Below are positions 33,180 to 44,710 of a stretch of DNA of 44,710 nucleotides, one piece after another; within the stretch, counting starts at the first letter, position 1, and every line of letters starts with the position of its first letter. This stretch comes from Lachnospiraceae bacterium (GTDB taxonomy: Bacteria > Bacillota > Clostridia > Lachnospirales > Lachnospiraceae). A model generated the notes under the pieces. It made no database searches. It was not told where the DNA came from and saw nothing but the letters and a program-made list of their open reading frames with translations. The stretch is from NCBI GenBank assembly GCA_015057555.1, contig SVEC01000022.1, positions 1 to 44,710 of the forward strand, given 5' to 3'. The position numbers and the translations under genes were made by a program.

Positions 33180-36100
33180 ATGAAAAAGTACAGAATGCGT
33201 CCTGTAGAATCGGGAAGAGGAATGCGAATGAGTTTTTCGACTGAGAAGCAGGTTTTGGACATGCCAAACCTTATCGAAGTTCAGAAAGATTCATATCAGT
33301 GGTTCTTAGATGAAGGCTTGATGGAAGTATTTAGAGATATTTCTCCGATAGTCAGCCATTCTAAGACATTGAGTTTGGAATTTGTGGATTTTCAGCTGTG
33401 TGTAGACGACAAGAAGTACACAATCGAGGAGTGTAAGGAAAGAGATGCAACTTACGCTGCTCCACTTAAGGTTGTTGTAAGACTTCGTAATTTAGAGACA
33501 GATGAGATTGCACAGCACGATATTTTTATGGGAGATCTCCCTCTCATGACCGAGACAGGTACATTTGTTATAAATGGTGCTGAGAGAGTAATAGTTAGCC
33601 AGTTGGTTCGTTCACCTGGTATATATTATGGAATAAATCACGATAAAATTGGTAAGAGATTATTCTCTTCAACAGTAATTCCTAATCGTGGTGCCTGGTT
33701 AGAGTATGAAACTGACTCTAACGATATTTTCTATGTTCGTGTTGATAGAACAAAGAGAGTACCTATAACTGTTCTTCTTAGAACACTTGGTGTTGCTACT
33801 AATCAGGAGATTATCGATATGTTTGGTGATGAGCCAAAGATTGTTGAGACCTTAAAGAAGGATTCTTCAACTGATTATGAGACTGGTATTATCGAGCTTT
33901 ACAGAAAGATTAGACCTGGTGAGCCAGATGTAGTAGAAAGCGCAGAAAATCACATCAATAATATGTTCTTCGATGCAAGAAGATATGATCTTGCAAAGGT
34001 AGGACGTTATAAGTTTAATAAAAAATTAGCATTCAAGAATAGAATATCTGGACATACTCTTGCAGAGGATGTTGTTGACCCATTAACAGGTGAAGTTATG
34101 TACAAGGCAGGTGCGGTTCTTACTCGTGAGGACGCAATTGCAATACAGAACGCAGCTGTTCCATTTGTGTGGATTCAGGCGGAGGAGAGAAATGTTAAGG
34201 TTCTCTCTAACTTAGTAGTTGACATGGCAGGATATGTTGGCTTTAACCCTAGAGAAATTGGTATTACAGAGGATGTATATTATCCAGCACTTGTTGCACT
34301 CCTTGAGGAGTATGATGATGAGGAGGAACTTAAGAAGGCAGCGGCAGCAGCTGTTAATACTCTTGTTCCAAAGCACATCACTAAGGAAGATATATTTGCA
34401 TCTATTTCATATAATATGAACCTTGAGTATGGTATCGGTAACGATGACGATATCGACCACTTAGGTAACAGAAGAATCAGAGCAGTTGGTGAGTTACTTC
34501 AGAATCAGTATAGAATTGGTTTATCAAGACTTGAGAGAGTAGTTAGAGAGAGAATGAACACTCAGGACGTAGAGACTATTACTCCACAGTCACTTATCAA
34601 TATTAAGCCGGTTACTGCAGCTGTTAAGGAGTTTTTCGGAAGCTCACAGCTTTCACAGTTTATGGATCAGAACAACCCACTTTCAGAGCTTACTCATAAG
34701 AGACGTCTTTCAGCTCTTGGTCCAGGTGGTTTGTCAAGAGATAGAGCAGGCTTCGAGGTTCGAGATGTTCACTATACTCATTATGGTAGAATGTGTCCTA
34801 TCGAGACACCTGAAGGTCCAAATATCGGTCTTATTAACTCACTTGCAACTTATGCACGTATTAACGAGTATGGATTTGTAGAGGCACCTTATAGAAAGCT
34901 TGATAAGTCAGATCCAAAGAATCCTGTAGTTACAGATGAGGTAGTTTATCTTGCTGCTGACGAAGAGGATAATTTCATCGTAGCACAGGCAAATGAGCCA
35001 CTTGATAGTGATGGACATTTTGTAAATAAGAAGGTTTCAGGTAGATATAAGGAGGAGACATCTGAGTTCTCTAAGGCAAAGGTTGACCTTATGGACGTTT
35101 CACCTAAGATGGTATTCTCTGTGGCTACTTCTATGATTCCTTTCCTTGAGAACGATGATGCTAACCGTGCCCTTATGGGATCTAACATGCAGCGTCAGGC
35201 AGTTCCACTTTTAAAGACAGAGGCTCCTGTAGTAGGTACTGGTATGGAAGCTAAGGCAGCAGTAGATTCAGGAGTTTGTATAGTAGCTAAGAATGATGGT
35301 GTTGTTGAGATATCATCAAGTGAGAAGATTGTAGTTAAGTGTGATGACGGTACAAGAGATGAGTACCACGTAACTAAGTTCTCTAGAAGTAACCAGGGTA
35401 ACTGTATGAATCAGAGACCTATCGTTAAGCGTGGAGATAAGGTTACTAAGGGTATGGTTATTGCTGACGGTGCATCAACCTGTGGTGGTGAGATTGCTCT
35501 TGGCAAGAACCCACTTATCGGTTTCATGACTTGGGAAGGCTACAACTACGAGGATGCGGTTCTCCTTAGTGAGAGATTAGTTAAGGAGGATGTATATACT
35601 TCAGTTCATATTGAAGAGTATGAGATTGAGGCTAGAGATACAAAGCTTGGTGCAGAGGAGATTACTAGAGATCTTTCAGGTCTTGCTCCAGAGGCACTTA
35701 AGGACCTTGACGAGAATGGTATTATTCGTATCGGTGCAGAGGTTAGAGCTAGAGATATATTAGTAGGTAAGGTTACTCCTAAGGGAGAGACAGAGCTTAC
35801 CGCAGAAGAGAGACTTTTAAGAGCTATCTTTGGTGAGAAGGCTAGAGAGGTTAGAGATACATCACTTCGTGTACCACACGGTGCATACGGTGTTGTTATG
35901 GATACAAAGGTATTCACAAGAGAGAATGGAGATGAGCTTCCACCTGGAGTTAACAAGACTGTAAGAGTATACATTGCTCAGAAGAGAAAGATTTCAGTTG
36001 GTGATAAGATGGCTGGTCGTCATGGTAATAAGGGTGTTATCTCACGTATTATGCCAGTAGAGGATATGCCATTCCTTCCAAATGGTAGACCACTTGATAT

Positions 36101-37001
36101 CGTTCTTAACCCACTTGGAGTTCCTTCTCGTATGAACATCGGACAGGTACTTGAGATTCATTTGAGTCTTGCAGCTAAGGTATTAGGCTTCAATGTATCT
36201 ACTCCAGTATTTGACGGTGCAAACGAGTTCGATATTATGGATGCGTTAGATATGGCTAACGATTACGCGAACAGTGATTGGGAGACATTCTATGAGAAAT
36301 ATAAGGATGATACAGAAAAAGAGGTAATGGACTATCTCTACGAGAATAGAGATCACAGAAACGAGTGGAAGGGTGTTCCTATCAATCGTTCTGGTAAGGT
36401 TGTACTTAGAGATGGTAGAACAGGTGAGGAATTCGATTCACCAGTTACTATCGGATTCATGCATTACCTTAAGCTTCATCACCTTGTTGACGATAAGATT
36501 CATGCTCGTTCAACAGGTCCTTACTCACTTGTAACTCAGCAGCCACTTGGTGGTAAGGCTCAGTTTGGTGGACAGAGATTCGGAGAGATGGAGGTTTGGG
36601 CTCTTGAGGCATATGGTGCATCATATACACTTCAGGAGATCCTTACTGTTAAGTCTGATGATATGGAAGGACGTACTAAGACCTTCGAGGCTATTACTAA
36701 GGGCGAGAATATTCCAGCACCTGGTATTCCAGAGTCATTCAAGGTACTTCTTAAGGAGTTCCAGTCACTTGGTCTTGATGTTAGAGTTCTTAAAGATGAC
36801 AATACTGAGGTTGAGCTTGGTGAGTCTACATCTGATACTCCAGATGAGGCTATCAAGACACTTATTACTGATGATTTAAATTACGATGAGGATTTAGAGT
36901 CTCAGGGATACAGTGGAATTGACGAGGACAATGAACTTACATCTTTATCAGATGATTTAGATGATGATATGTTTGATGATTTTGATGACGAAGAGTTTTA
37001 A
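33180..37001 (+). CDS. rpoB: DNA-directed RNA polymerase beta subunit
   Basis: This 1273-residue subunit forms one half of the RNA polymerase active-site cleft. AGGGGTG lies 10 bases before the ATG. The rifampicin region reads [20 protein letters not shown] with the susceptible residues (Asp, His and Ser equivalents of E. coli 516, 526, 531). [16 protein letters not shown] and [12 protein letters not shown] motifs are present. The C-terminal extension is very acidic ([16 protein letters not shown]), as in other Clostridia. Confidence 0.98.
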   Translation: MKKYRMRPVESGRGMRMSFSTEKQVLDMPNLIEVQKDSYQWFLDEGLMEVFRDISPIVSHSKTLSLEFVDFQLCVDDKKYTIEECKERDATYAAPLKVVVRLRNLETDEIAQHDIFMGDLPLMTETGTFVINGAERVIVSQLVRSPGIYYGINHDKIGKRLFSSTVIPNRGAWLEYETDSNDIFYVRVDRTKRVPITVLLRTLGVATNQEIIDMFGDEPKIVETLKKDSSTDYETGIIELYRKIRPGEPDVVESAENHINNMFFDARRYDLAKVGRYKFNKKLAFKNRISGHTLAEDVVDPLTGEVMYKAGAVLTREDAIAIQNAAVPFVWIQAEERNVKVLSNLVVDMAGYVGFNPREIGITEDVYYPALVALLEEYDDEEELKKAAAAAVNTLVPKHITKEDIFASISYNMNLEYGIGNDDDIDHLGNRRIRAVGELLQNQYRIGLSRLERVVRERMNTQDVETITPQSLINIKPVTAAVKEFFGSSQLSQFMDQNNPLSELTHKRRLSALGPGGLSRDRAGFEVRDVHYTHYGRMCPIETPEGPNIGLINSLATYARINEYGFVEAPYRKLDKSDPKNPVVTDEVVYLAADEEDNFIVAQANEPLDSDGHFVNKKVSGRYKEETSEFSKAKVDLMDVSPKMVFSVATSMIPFLENDDANRALMGSNMQRQAVPLLKTEAPVVGTGMEAKAAVDSGVCIVAKNDGVVEISSSEKIVVKCDDGTRDEYHVTKFSRSNQGNCMNQRPIVKRGDKVTKGMVIADGASTCGGEIALGKNPLIGFMTWEGYNYEDAVLLSERLVKEDVYTSVHIEEYEIEARDTKLGAEEITRDLSGLAPEALKDLDENGIIRIGAEVRARDILVGKVTPKGETELTAEERLLRAIFGEKAREVRDTSLRVPHGAYGVVMDTKVFTRENGDELPPGVNKTVRVYIAQKRKISVGDKMAGRHGNKGVISRIMPVEDMPFLPNGRPLDIVLNPLGVPSRMNIGQVLEIHLSLAAKVLGFNVSTPVFDGANEFDIMDALDMANDYANSDWETFYEKYKDDTEKEVMDYLYENRDHRNEWKGVPINRSGKVVLRDGRTGEEFDSPVTIGFMHYLKLHHLVDDKIHARSTGPYSLVTQQPLGGKAQFGGQRFGEMEVWALEAYGASYTLQEILTVKSDDMEGRTKTFEAITKGENIPAPGIPESFKVLLKEFQSLGLDVRVLKDDNTEVELGESTSDTPDEAIKTLITDDLNYDEDLESQGYSGIDEDNELTSLSDDLDDDMFDDFDDEEF

Positions 37002-37019
37002 TGAAAGGAGATTTGTAGG

Positions 37020-40000
37020 ATGTCAGCTATAAATAATGAAACAGCACAGCAACCATTATATTTTGATGCAATCAAAATAGGACTTGCGTCTCCTGAAAAG
37101 ATTAGAGAATGGTCTAGAGGCGAGGTAACAAAGCCAGAGACTATTAACTATAGAACTCTTAAGCCGGAGAGAGACGGATTATTCTGTGAAAGAATATTTG
37201 GACCTTCAAAGGATTGGGAGTGTCATTGTGGAAAATATAAGAAGGTTCGTTTTAAGGGAACTGTATGTGAGAAGTGTGGTGTTGAGATAACCAAGGCAAG
37301 CGTTAGACGTGAAAGAATGGGTCACATTGAGCTTGCAGCACCAGTATCACATATCTGGTATTTCAAGGGTATTCCTAGCCGTATGGGACTTATTCTTGAT
37401 ATATCACCAAGACACCTAGAGAAGGTTCTTTACTTTGCAAACTATATAGTTCTTGATCCAGGTGAGACAACTCTTGCATATAAGCAGATTCTTACTGAGA
37501 ATGATTATAGAAATGCAGAGAGAGAATTTGGCATGAACAGCTTCCGTGTGGGTATGGGAGCAGAAGCCATCAAGGAATTATTACAGGCAATTGACCTTGA
37601 TAAGGAATCAGTAGAGCTTAAGGAAGAATTAGAGAATTCAAATGGCCAGAAGGCTGCAAGAATCGTTAAGAGACTTGAGGCTGTAGAGGCATTTAGAAAC
37701 TCTGACAATAAGCCTGAGTGGATGATTATGGATGCTATTCCAGTAATTCCACCAGATATCAGACCAATGGTTCAGCTTGATGGTGGTAGATTTGCAACAT
37801 CAGACTTAAATGATTTATATAGAAGAATTATTAACCGTAATAATCGTCTTAAGAAGTTACTTGAGCTTGGCGCTCCAGACATTATCGTGCGTAACGAGAA
37901 GAGAATGCTTCAGGAGGCAGTTGATGCTCTTATCGATAATGGTAGAAGAGGACGTGCAGTAACAGGCCCTGGTAACAGAGCACTTAAGTCACTTTCAGAT
38001 ATGCTTAAGGGTAAGCAGGGACGTTTCCGTCAGAACCTTCTTGGTAAGCGTGTTGACTACTCAGGACGTTCAGTTATCGTAGTAGGACCAGAACTTAAGA
38101 TTTATCAGTGTGGTCTTCCTAAGGAGATGGCTATTGAGTTATTCAAGCCATTTGTTATGAAAGAGCTTGTATCTAGAGGTATAGCTCAGAATATAAAGGC
38201 AGCTAAGAAAAAGGTTGAGAAGTTAGAGACAGAGGTTTGGGATGTACTTGAGGATGTAATCAAAGAGCATCCAGTTATGCTTAACCGTGCTCCTACACTT
38301 CACAGACTTGGTATTCAGGCATTTGAGCCAATCCTTGTAGAAGGTAAGGCTATTAAGCTTCATCCACTTGTATGTACAGCGTACAATGCGGACTTCGATG
38401 GTGACCAGATGGCGGTACATCTTCCTCTTTCTGTTGAGGCACAGGCAGAGTGTAGATTCCTTCTCCTTTCACCTAACAACTTACTTAAGCCATCAGATGG
38501 TGGTCCTGTAGCAGTTCCTTCACAGGATATGGTACTTGGTATCTACTATCTTACTATGGATAAGTTTGCAGAGGTTCCAGCTGAAAGAGCAATGGCAGAG
38601 GGCGTTGCTAAGGAATACTCTAAGGATGACGAGGATGCAAACCTTCAGGATCTTTATGCAGATGTTGAGGCAGGTAAGCTTAATGCAACTGATATCGTTA
38701 AAGTTAGAGTTATTAAGAAGACATCTATTAACAAGGTTAAAGATGAGAATGATGTAGAGAGAGAAGTTAAGGAAAACTTCTATAAGGATATCTATGGCAC
38801 TGTAAAGGATTTCATGAAGCCATTATTTGGTAGCACAAACCTTGCAATGCTTGCATATGAGAACAAGGAAATCACTCTTCATCAGACAATAAGAGTTAAG
38901 AGAACTGTAACTACTGCTGAAGGTGAGACAGTTTCAGGAGTTATAGAGTGTACAATGGGTAAACTCATTTTCAATGAGGTTGTTCCACAGGATTTAGGCT
39001 TCGTAGACAGAACAAAGGCTGAGAACGCTCTTAAGCTTGAGGTTGATTTCCACGTAGGTAAGAAGCAGTTAAAGAAGATTCTTGATAAGTGTATTAACAC
39101 TCATGGAGCAACTAAGACTGCAGAGGTGCTTGATGATATTAAGGCTATGGGATACAAGTACTCTACAAGAGGAGCTATCTCAGTTTCAGTATCAGATATG
39201 GTTGTACCAGAGGCTAAGAAGCAGTTGCTTGCAGATGCTCAAGATGCAGTAGATAAGATTGCTACATTATTTGGTAGAGGATATCTTACAGAGGAAGAGA
39301 GATATAAGAACGTTGTCAAGGTATGGAATGAGGCTGATAAGAAGCTTACTAAGGCCCTTCTTGATGGACTTGACAAGTACAATAATATTTACATGATGGC
39401 AGACTCAGGTGCGAGAGGTTCTGACCAGCAGATTAAGCAGCTTGCTGGTATGAGAGGACTTATGGCTGATACATCAGGACGTACCATCGAGCTTCCTATC
39501 AAGGCTAACTTCCGTGAGGGTCTTGACGTACTTGATTACTTCATTTCAGCTCATGGTGCTCGTAAGGGTCTTTCTGATACAGCTCTTCGTACAGCGGATT
39601 CAGGTTACCTTACACGTCGTCTTGTTGACGTATCACAGGATCTCATTATCCGTGAGGTTGATTGCCAGGCAGACTCAGACGAGAAGCCAGGAATGTACAT
39701 TTATGCATTCAATGATGGTAAGAAGGATACAGAGTCACTTCAGGAGAGAATTACAGGACGTTACTTAGCAGAGAGTATCTTTGATGCTGAGGGCAACATG
39801 CTTGTTAAGAAGAATCATATGATTACTCCTAAGAGAGCTGACCTTATCATTAAGAATGGTGTAGATGAGAATGGTGTACCATTTACAGTTGATGGTGCAG
39901 TTAGAAAAGACGCTACTATAAAGATTAGAACTATTATTACTTGTAAGTCACACATTGGTATTTGTTCAAAGTGTTATGGTGCTAACATGGCTACTGGTCA

Positions 40001-40949
40001 GGCAGTTCAGGTTGGTGAGGCAGTAGGTATTATTGCAGCTCAGTCAATCGGTGAGCCTGGTACACAGCTTACCATGAGAACATTCCATACAGGTGGTGTT
40101 GCCGGTGATGATATTACTCAGGGTCTTCCTAGAGTTGAGGAGCTCTTTGAGGCAAGAAAGCCAAAGGGTGTTGCTATCGTAGCAGAGTTTGGCGGTAAGG
40201 TTGAACTTAGAGAGACAAAGAAGAAGAACGAGGTTGTTATCACTAACCTTGAGACTGGAGAGCAGAAGGCATACCTTATTCCATTCGGTTCAAAGGTTAA
40301 GGTTACAGATGGTCAGGTTCTTCAGGCCGGAGACGCACTTACAAATGGTTCATTAAATCCACATGATATCCTTAGAATCAAGGGTGTTCGTGCGGTTCAG
40401 GATTATATTATCAAGGAAGTACAGACTGTATACCGTACTCAGGGTGTTGAGATTAACGATAAGCATATCGAGGTTATCGTTCGTCAGATGCTTAAGAAAA
40501 TCAAGATAGAGTCTAATGGAGATACTAATTACCTCCCAGGTACGCTTGTTGATGCATTAGAGTTTGAGTCAGAAAATGAGAAAATGGTTGCAGAGGGTAA
40601 AACTCCAGCAGTTGGTACTCAGATTATCCTTGGTATTACAAAGGCATCACTTGCTACTAATTCATTCCTTTCAGCAGCTTCCTTCCAGGAAACTACAAAG
40701 GTTCTTACAGAGGCAGCTATTAAGGGTAAGGTTGATCCACTTATCGGTCTTAAGGAAAATGTCCTTATCGGTAAGCTTATACCTGCAGGTACAGGTATGA
40801 AGAGATACCGCTCTGTAAAGCTTGACTCAACAGAGGAAGAAATTGTTGATGAGGTTATAGAATCAGAATTGATTTCTGAAGAGAATGTAGAAGAAACTGT
40901 TGACGAGGCAGTAGAAGAAGTGGTTGCTGAGACAGTAGAAGAATCATAA
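37020..40949 (+). CDS. rpoC: DNA-directed RNA polymerase beta' subunit
   Basis: This 1309-residue catalytic subunit has the N-terminal zinc site ([20 protein letters not shown]), the Mg-binding loop NADFDGDQM, the bridge-helix region ([20 protein letters not shown]), and a second zinc site ([13 protein letters not shown]). AAGGAG precedes the ATG by 13 bases of leader, 18 bases after rpoB. The C-terminus is acidic and repetitive ([19 protein letters not shown]). Confidence 0.98.
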   Translation: MSAINNETAQQPLYFDAIKIGLASPEKIREWSRGEVTKPETINYRTLKPERDGLFCERIFGPSKDWECHCGKYKKVRFKGTVCEKCGVEITKASVRRERMGHIELAAPVSHIWYFKGIPSRMGLILDISPRHLEKVLYFANYIVLDPGETTLAYKQILTENDYRNAEREFGMNSFRVGMGAEAIKELLQAIDLDKESVELKEELENSNGQKAARIVKRLEAVEAFRNSDNKPEWMIMDAIPVIPPDIRPMVQLDGGRFATSDLNDLYRRIINRNNRLKKLLELGAPDIIVRNEKRMLQEAVDALIDNGRRGRAVTGPGNRALKSLSDMLKGKQGRFRQNLLGKRVDYSGRSVIVVGPELKIYQCGLPKEMAIELFKPFVMKELVSRGIAQNIKAAKKKVEKLETEVWDVLEDVIKEHPVMLNRAPTLHRLGIQAFEPILVEGKAIKLHPLVCTAYNADFDGDQMAVHLPLSVEAQAECRFLLLSPNNLLKPSDGGPVAVPSQDMVLGIYYLTMDKFAEVPAERAMAEGVAKEYSKDDEDANLQDLYADVEAGKLNATDIVKVRVIKKTSINKVKDENDVEREVKENFYKDIYGTVKDFMKPLFGSTNLAMLAYENKEITLHQTIRVKRTVTTAEGETVSGVIECTMGKLIFNEVVPQDLGFVDRTKAENALKLEVDFHVGKKQLKKILDKCINTHGATKTAEVLDDIKAMGYKYSTRGAISVSVSDMVVPEAKKQLLADAQDAVDKIATLFGRGYLTEEERYKNVVKVWNEADKKLTKALLDGLDKYNNIYMMADSGARGSDQQIKQLAGMRGLMADTSGRTIELPIKANFREGLDVLDYFISAHGARKGLSDTALRTADSGYLTRRLVDVSQDLIIREVDCQADSDEKPGMYIYAFNDGKKDTESLQERITGRYLAESIFDAEGNMLVKKNHMITPKRADLIIKNGVDENGVPFTVDGAVRKDATIKIRTIITCKSHIGICSKCYGANMATGQAVQVGEAVGIIAAQSIGEPGTQLTMRTFHTGGVAGDDITQGLPRVEELFEARKPKGVAIVAEFGGKVELRETKKKNEVVITNLETGEQKAYLIPFGSKVKVTDGQVLQAGDALTNGSLNPHDILRIKGVRAVQDYIIKEVQTVYRTQGVEINDKHIEVIVRQMLKKIKIESNGDTNYLPGTLVDALEFESENEKMVAEGKTPAVGTQIILGITKASLATNSFLSAASFQETTKVLTEAAIKGKVDPLIGLKENVLIGKLIPAGTGMKRYRSVKLDSTEEEIVDEVIESELISEENVEETVDEAVEEVVAETVEES

Positions 40950-40964
40950 TAAAAAATGTATTAG

Positions 40965-40992
40965 ATGCTCCGTTGCTTATGCAGCGGAGCAT
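40965..40992 (+). terminator. Hairpin after rpoC
   Basis: ATGCTCCGTTGC, loop TTAT, GCAGCGGAGCAT. The following T-run is short and interrupted. Confidence 0.75.
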
Positions 40993-41071
40993 TATTGTTA
41001 AAATATATGTGGCAATTCTTGAAAAAAAAGAAGATATATATAAAATCTGCGATTTTTTTCAAATATTAATG

Positions 41072-41100
41072 TTGACATATGTAAAACTAAATAATATAAT
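41072..41100 (+). promoter_or_regulatory. Sigma-A promoter of the str operon (rpsL)
   Basis: TTGACA (41072-41077), a 17-base spacer and a perfect TATAAT (41095-41100). Confidence 0.9.
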
Positions 41101-41105
41101 ATTTT

Positions 41106-41180
41106 AGCATGTGTTAATTGGGAAAATTTGATTAATGCATGCTATTTATGTGCATACTTAACAAGGCAAGCTGGTCTTGC
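41106..41180 (+). promoter_or_regulatory. Structured 5' leader of rpsL
   Basis: One hairpin pairs AGCATG with CATGCT, extended by TTAAT/ATTAA (41106-41143). A second pairs GCAAG with CTTGC (41166-41180). Candidate ribosomal protein binding structures in a leader of about 120 bases. Confidence 0.5.
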
Positions 41181-41228
41181 TGAGATTAGGTAGCAACAAT
41201 ACTATTTTACAGAATCGGAGGTGAAAAC

Positions 41229-41648
41229 ATGCCAACTTTTAACCAGTTAGTTAGAAAGGGAAGACACTCATTAGAGAAGAAGTCAACTGCTCCTGCTCTT
41301 CAGAGAAGCTACAACTCTCTTAGAAAGAAGCCAACTGAGACATCTTCTCCACAGAAGAGAGGTGTTTGTACAGCAGTTAAGACTGCTACACCTAAGAAGC
41401 CTAACTCAGCTCTTAGAAAGATCGCCAGAGTTCGTTTATCTAACGGAATCGAGGTTACTAGCTATATCCCAGGTGAAGGTCACAACCTTCAGGAGCACAG
41501 CGTTGTTCTTATCCGTGGTGGTAGAGTAAAGGACTTACCTGGTACAAGATACCACATTATCAGAGGTACTCTTGATACAGCAGGTGTTGCTAAGAGACGT
41601 CAGGCACGTTCTAAGTATGGTGCTAAGAGACCTAAGGATGCAAAATAG
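41229..41648 (+). CDS. rpsL: 30S ribosomal protein S12
   Basis: This 139-residue decoding-centre protein has the conserved loops [11 protein letters not shown] and [12 protein letters not shown]. The lysines linked to streptomycin resistance (E. coli K42/K43 and K87/K88 positions) are unchanged, so a susceptible form is predicted. CGGAGGTG precedes the ATG. It is first gene of the str operon here, after its own promoter. Confidence 0.97.
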   Translation: MPTFNQLVRKGRHSLEKKSTAPALQRSYNSLRKKPTETSSPQKRGVCTAVKTATPKKPNSALRKIARVRLSNGIEVTSYIPGEGHNLQEHSVVLIRGGRVKDLPGTRYHIIRGTLDTAGVAKRRQARSKYGAKRPKDAK

Positions 41649-41853
41649 GAATCAACCATGCTAAACAAAACTAAGTGCGAAAAGTAGGTTATGTTTTCTA
41701 TAATATATAGAACTATAGATAAAACAAATAAAACTATTTTTGCACGAACACATTTCCACAAGCTCTAGTGTGACGGTAACGGTGTTACATAATATTGAGG
41801 GAGATGTGAGTACCGTTGAATTAATTCAAATAATAATTAAGGAGGGAAGAACC
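41649..41853 (+). promoter_or_regulatory. Long rpsL-rpsG intercistronic region with hairpins
   Basis: The 205-base gap has no gene. AACGGT ... ACAT pairs with ATGT ... ACCGTT (41778-41817), and a larger imperfect stem pairs GTGCGAAAA near 41677 with TTTTTGCAC near 41744. S7 autoregulation acts in this gap in E. coli, so a role is plausible but inferred. Confidence 0.45.
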
Positions 41854-42324
41854 GTGCCACGTAAAGGACATATCGCAAAGAGAGACGTATTAGCGGATCC
41901 AATTTACAATAACAAAGTGGTTACCAAGCTTATCAACAACATTATGTTAGATGGTAAGAAGGGTGTTGCACAGAAAATCGTTTATGGTGCATTTGACCGT
42001 ATTGCAAACGAGACTGGTAAGGAAGCTTTAGAGGTATTCGAGGAGGCTATGAACAACATCATGCCATCACTTGAGGTTAAGGCTAGACGTATCGGTGGTG
42101 CAACTTATCAGGTACCTATCGAGGTTAGACCTGACAGAAGACAGGCTTTAGCTCTTCGTTGGTTAACTACTTACTCACGTGCAAGAAGTGAGAAGACTAT
42201 GGAAGAAAGACTTGCAAAAGAGCTTATGGATGCAGCTAACAATACAGGCGCATCTGTTAAGAGAAAAGAAGATATGCACAAGATGGCAGAAGCAAACAAG
42301 GCTTTTGCTCACTACAGATTCTAG
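41854..42324 (+). CDS. rpsG: 30S ribosomal protein S7
   Basis: This 156-residue protein binds the 3' major domain of 16S rRNA and organises the head of the small subunit. The start is GTG 41854 behind [27 protein letters not shown], and the length matches the family exactly. The frame runs further upstream but without a site. Confidence 0.96.
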   Translation: MPRKGHIAKRDVLADPIYNNKVVTKLINNIMLDGKKGVAQKIVYGAFDRIANETGKEALEVFEEAMNNIMPSLEVKARRIGGATYQVPIEVRPDRRQALALRWLTTYSRARSEKTMEERLAKELMDAANNTGASVKRKEDMHKMAEANKAFAHYRF

Positions 42325-42370
42325 TAGTGTATATCAGTTTTGTATCTATTAATATAAGGAGGAAAAAACC

Positions 42371-44488
42371 TTGGCTGGAAGAGAATATCCATTAGAGAGA
42401 ACCAGAAATATAGGTATCATGGCTCATATCGATGCAGGTAAGACTACAACTACTGAGCGTATACTTTATTATACTGGTGTTAACTATAAAATCGGTGATA
42501 CTCACGAAGGTACTGCTACCATGGACTGGATGGCTCAGGAGCAGGAGAGAGGTATCACTATCACTTCAGCTGCAACAACATGTCATTGGACATTACAGGA
42601 AAACTGTAAGCCAAAGGCAGGTGCTTTAGAGCATCGTATCAACATCATTGATACTCCAGGACACGTTGACTTCACTGTAGAGGTTGAGCGTTCACTTAGA
42701 GTACTTGATGGTGCTGTTGGTGTATTCTGTGCTAAGGGTGGTGTTGAGCCACAGTCAGAGAATGTTTGGCGTCAGGCTGACACTTACAATGTACCACGTA
42801 TGGCATTCATCAATAAGATGGATATCTTAGGTGCAAACTTCTACGGCGCAGTAGAACAGATTAAGACCAGACTTGGTAAGAATGCAATTTGTATTCAGTT
42901 ACCAATTGGTAAGGAAGATGAGTTTAAGGGAATTATCGACTTGTTTGAGATGAAGGCTTACATCTATAATGATGATAAGGGTGATGATATTTCAATCGTT
43001 GATATCCCAGAGGATATGAAGGATGACGCAGAGCTTTATCGTACAGAGTTAGTAGAGAAGATCTGTGAGTTAGATGACGACTTAATGATGATGTACCTTG
43101 AGGGTGAGGAGCCATCAGTTGATGAATTAAAGGCTGCTCTTAGAAAGGCTACATGTGATTGTTCAGCTGTTCCTGTATGCTGTGGTACTGCATATAGAAA
43201 TAAGGGTGTACAGAAGCTTCTTGATGCAGTTATCGAGTTCATGCCTTCACCACTTGACATCCCAGCTATTAAGGGTGTTGATATGGATGGCAATGAGATT
43301 GAGAAGCACTCATCAGATGAGGAGCCATTCGCAGCTCTTGCATTCAAGATTATGACAGACCCATTCGTAGGTAAGCTTGCTTACTTCAGAGTATACTCAG
43401 GAACTATTAATTCAGGTTCTTATGTATTAAATGCTACTAAGGGTAAGAAGGAGAGAGTTGGTCGTATCCTTCAGATGCACGCTAACGCTAGAACTGAGTT
43501 AGACAAGGTTTACTCAGGTGATATCGCAGCTGCAATCGGATTTAAGGTAACTGGTACTGGTGATACAATTTGTGATGAGCAGCACCCAGTAATCCTTGAG
43601 TCTATGGAATTCCCAGAGCCAGTTATCGAGCTCGCTATTGAGCCAAAGACTAAGGCTGGTCAGGGTAAGCTTGGTGAGTCTTTAGCAAAGCTTGCTGAAG
43701 AGGATCCTACATTTAGAGCTCATACAGATCAGGAGACTGGTCAGACAATCATCGCTGGTATGGGTGAGCTTCACCTTGAGATCATTGTTGATAGACTTCT
43801 CCGTGAGTTTAAGGTAGAGGCTAACGTTGGTGCTCCACAGGTTGCTTACAAGGAGACATTTACTAAGGCTGTTGACGTAGATAGCAAGTATGCTAAGCAG
43901 TCAGGTGGTCGTGGTCAGTATGGTCACTGTAAGGTACACTTTGAGCCTATGGAAGCTAACGCAGAGGAGACATTCAAGTTCGAGTCAACTGTAGTTGGTG
44001 GTGCTATTCCTAAGGAGTACATCCCAGCAGTTGGTGCTGGTATCGAGGAAGCTGCTAAGGCAGGTATCCTTGGTGGATTCCCAGTACTTGGTGTTAAGGC
44101 TACTGTATATGATGGTTCATACCATGAAGTAGACTCATCTGAGATGGCATTCCACATCGCAGGTTCTATGGCATTCAAGGATGCTATGGCTAAGGGTGGT
44201 GCTGTATTACTTGAGCCTATCATGAGAGTTGAGGTAACTATGCCAGAGGAGTACATGGGTGATGTTATTGGTGACATTAACTCACGTCGTGGACGTATCG
44301 AGGGTATGGATGACCTTGGCGGTGGTAAGATCGTTAGAGCATTCGTTCCACTTTCAGAGATGTTCGGATACTCAACAGACCTTCGTTCAAAGACTCAGGG
44401 TCGTGGTAACTACTCAATGTTCTTTGAGAAGTACGAGCAGGCTCCAAAGTCAGTTCAGGAGAAGGTTATCGCTGCAAAGAAGGGCTAA
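42371..44488 (+). CDS. fusA: Elongation factor G
   Basis: This 705-residue GTPase drives ribosome translocation. It starts at TTG 42371 behind GGAGGAAAA. G1 ([12 protein letters not shown]), G2 region ([11 protein letters not shown]), G3 (DTPGHVDF), G4 (NKMD) and the later domain IV to V segments ([18 protein letters not shown]) are all present. It lies 46 bases after rpsG in the usual str order. Confidence 0.98.
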   Translation: MAGREYPLERTRNIGIMAHIDAGKTTTTERILYYTGVNYKIGDTHEGTATMDWMAQEQERGITITSAATTCHWTLQENCKPKAGALEHRINIIDTPGHVDFTVEVERSLRVLDGAVGVFCAKGGVEPQSENVWRQADTYNVPRMAFINKMDILGANFYGAVEQIKTRLGKNAICIQLPIGKEDEFKGIIDLFEMKAYIYNDDKGDDISIVDIPEDMKDDAELYRTELVEKICELDDDLMMMYLEGEEPSVDELKAALRKATCDCSAVPVCCGTAYRNKGVQKLLDAVIEFMPSPLDIPAIKGVDMDGNEIEKHSSDEEPFAALAFKIMTDPFVGKLAYFRVYSGTINSGSYVLNATKGKKERVGRILQMHANARTELDKVYSGDIAAAIGFKVTGTGDTICDEQHPVILESMEFPEPVIELAIEPKTKAGQGKLGESLAKLAEEDPTFRAHTDQETGQTIIAGMGELHLEIIVDRLLREFKVEANVGAPQVAYKETFTKAVDVDSKYAKQSGGRGQYGHCKVHFEPMEANAEETFKFESTVVGGAIPKEYIPAVGAGIEEAAKAGILGGFPVLGVKATVYDGSYHEVDSSEMAFHIAGSMAFKDAMAKGGAVLLEPIMRVEVTMPEEYMGDVIGDINSRRGRIEGMDDLGGGKIVRAFVPLSEMFGYSTDLRSKTQGRGNYSMFFEKYEQAPKSVQEKVIAAKKG

Positions 44489-44533
44489 TAAAGCTCTATT
44501 ATAAAAATTGACTATAATAAAATTTAAAAAGGC

Positions 44534-44562
44534 TTGAAAATATTTCTATATTTTAATATAAT
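44534..44562 (+). promoter_or_regulatory. Promoter of tuf
   Basis: TTGAAA (44534-44539), a 17-base spacer and TATAAT (44557-44562). Thus tuf has its own promoter within the str operon. Confidence 0.75.
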
Positions 44563-44616
44563 AGATGATAGCCGAGAATTAGCCCAAAAGGGCAAAAGTT
44601 AAGGAGGAATATAATA

Positions 44617-44710
44617 ATGGCAAAAGCTAAGTTTGAAAGAACTAAACCACATTGTAACATTGGTACAATCGGACACGTTGATCACGGTAAGACTACTTTA
44701 ACAGCTGCTA
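44617..44710 (+). CDS. tuf: Elongation factor Tu, N-terminal part (continues beyond window)
   Basis: The gene starts at ATG 44617 with AAGGAGG upstream. The visible part, [20 protein letters not shown] followed by [11 protein letters not shown], contains the start of the G1 loop and is diagnostic of EF-Tu. The rest lies outside the window. Confidence 0.98.
   Translation, partial: MAKAKFERTKPHCNIGTIGHVDHGKTTLTAA

Noticed and set aside
41740..41853. Upstream extension of rpsG
   Set aside because: GTG 41854 has a strong ribosome binding site and gives the exact family length; the extension overlaps folded intercistronic RNA.

Overview
The window looks like chromosome from a low-GC, Gram-positive Clostridia, most likely a Lachnospiraceae relative. 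Supporting signs are the AGGAGG-type ribosome binding sites, the gene order rplJ-rplL-rpoB-rpoC-rpsL-rpsG-fusA-tuf, TTG and GTG starts on ribosomal genes, and a CnaB-repeat surface protein with a QTGD-type anchor. The genus is not assigned.

Positions 1-5711 are a polymorphic-toxin array. The 3' end of an RHS-type gene ends in a deaminase-like tip and is followed by its immunity gene. Two start-less orphan RHS tips follow, one HNH-like and one of a putative nuclease type, each with its own immunity gene. The units are separated by related hairpin modules, and the array ends in a decayed IS3-family transposase. Long near-identical blocks between the tips fit replacement of the toxin tip by recombination.

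Positions 5902-9687 hold the most unusual segment. It contains an XRE regulator, a TIR protein (ThsB-like) and a SIR2+STALD protein (ThsA-like), which together form a Thoeris antiphage system. Unlike the usual co-directional pair, the two genes are convergent and overlap at their 3' ends. The pair is bracketed by a perfect 98-bp inverted repeat (6395-6492 and 8614-8711), one copy lying just upstream of each gene. A tyrosine recombinase gene sits 56 bp beyond the right copy. This suggests an invertible or cassette-like Thoeris locus. The SIR2 domain also carries Asn where the catalytic His is expected.

Positions 9857-17422 hold an unknown three-gene membrane operon, a broken and an intact Rpn/YhgA-type PD-(D/E)XK gene, an M18 aminopeptidase, aroA, and two small membrane-associated proteins. 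Positions 17438-23965 carry a membrane-anchored MutS-like ATPase, a 695-residue protein of unknown function with codon choice like the ribosomal genes, uvrC and a YqeG-type phosphatase. Positions 24270-31847 carry a 1526-residue surface adhesin with eleven CnaB-like repeats, yhdT-panF for pantothenate uptake, and a SPOR-domain amidase.

Positions 31869-44710 are the conserved transcription and translation block: L10 leader, rplJ, rplL, rpoB, rpoC, rpsL, rpsG, fusA and the start of tuf. Clear sigma-A promoters precede the rplJ, rpoB, rpsL and tuf units, and structured leaders precede rplJ, rpsL and rpsG.
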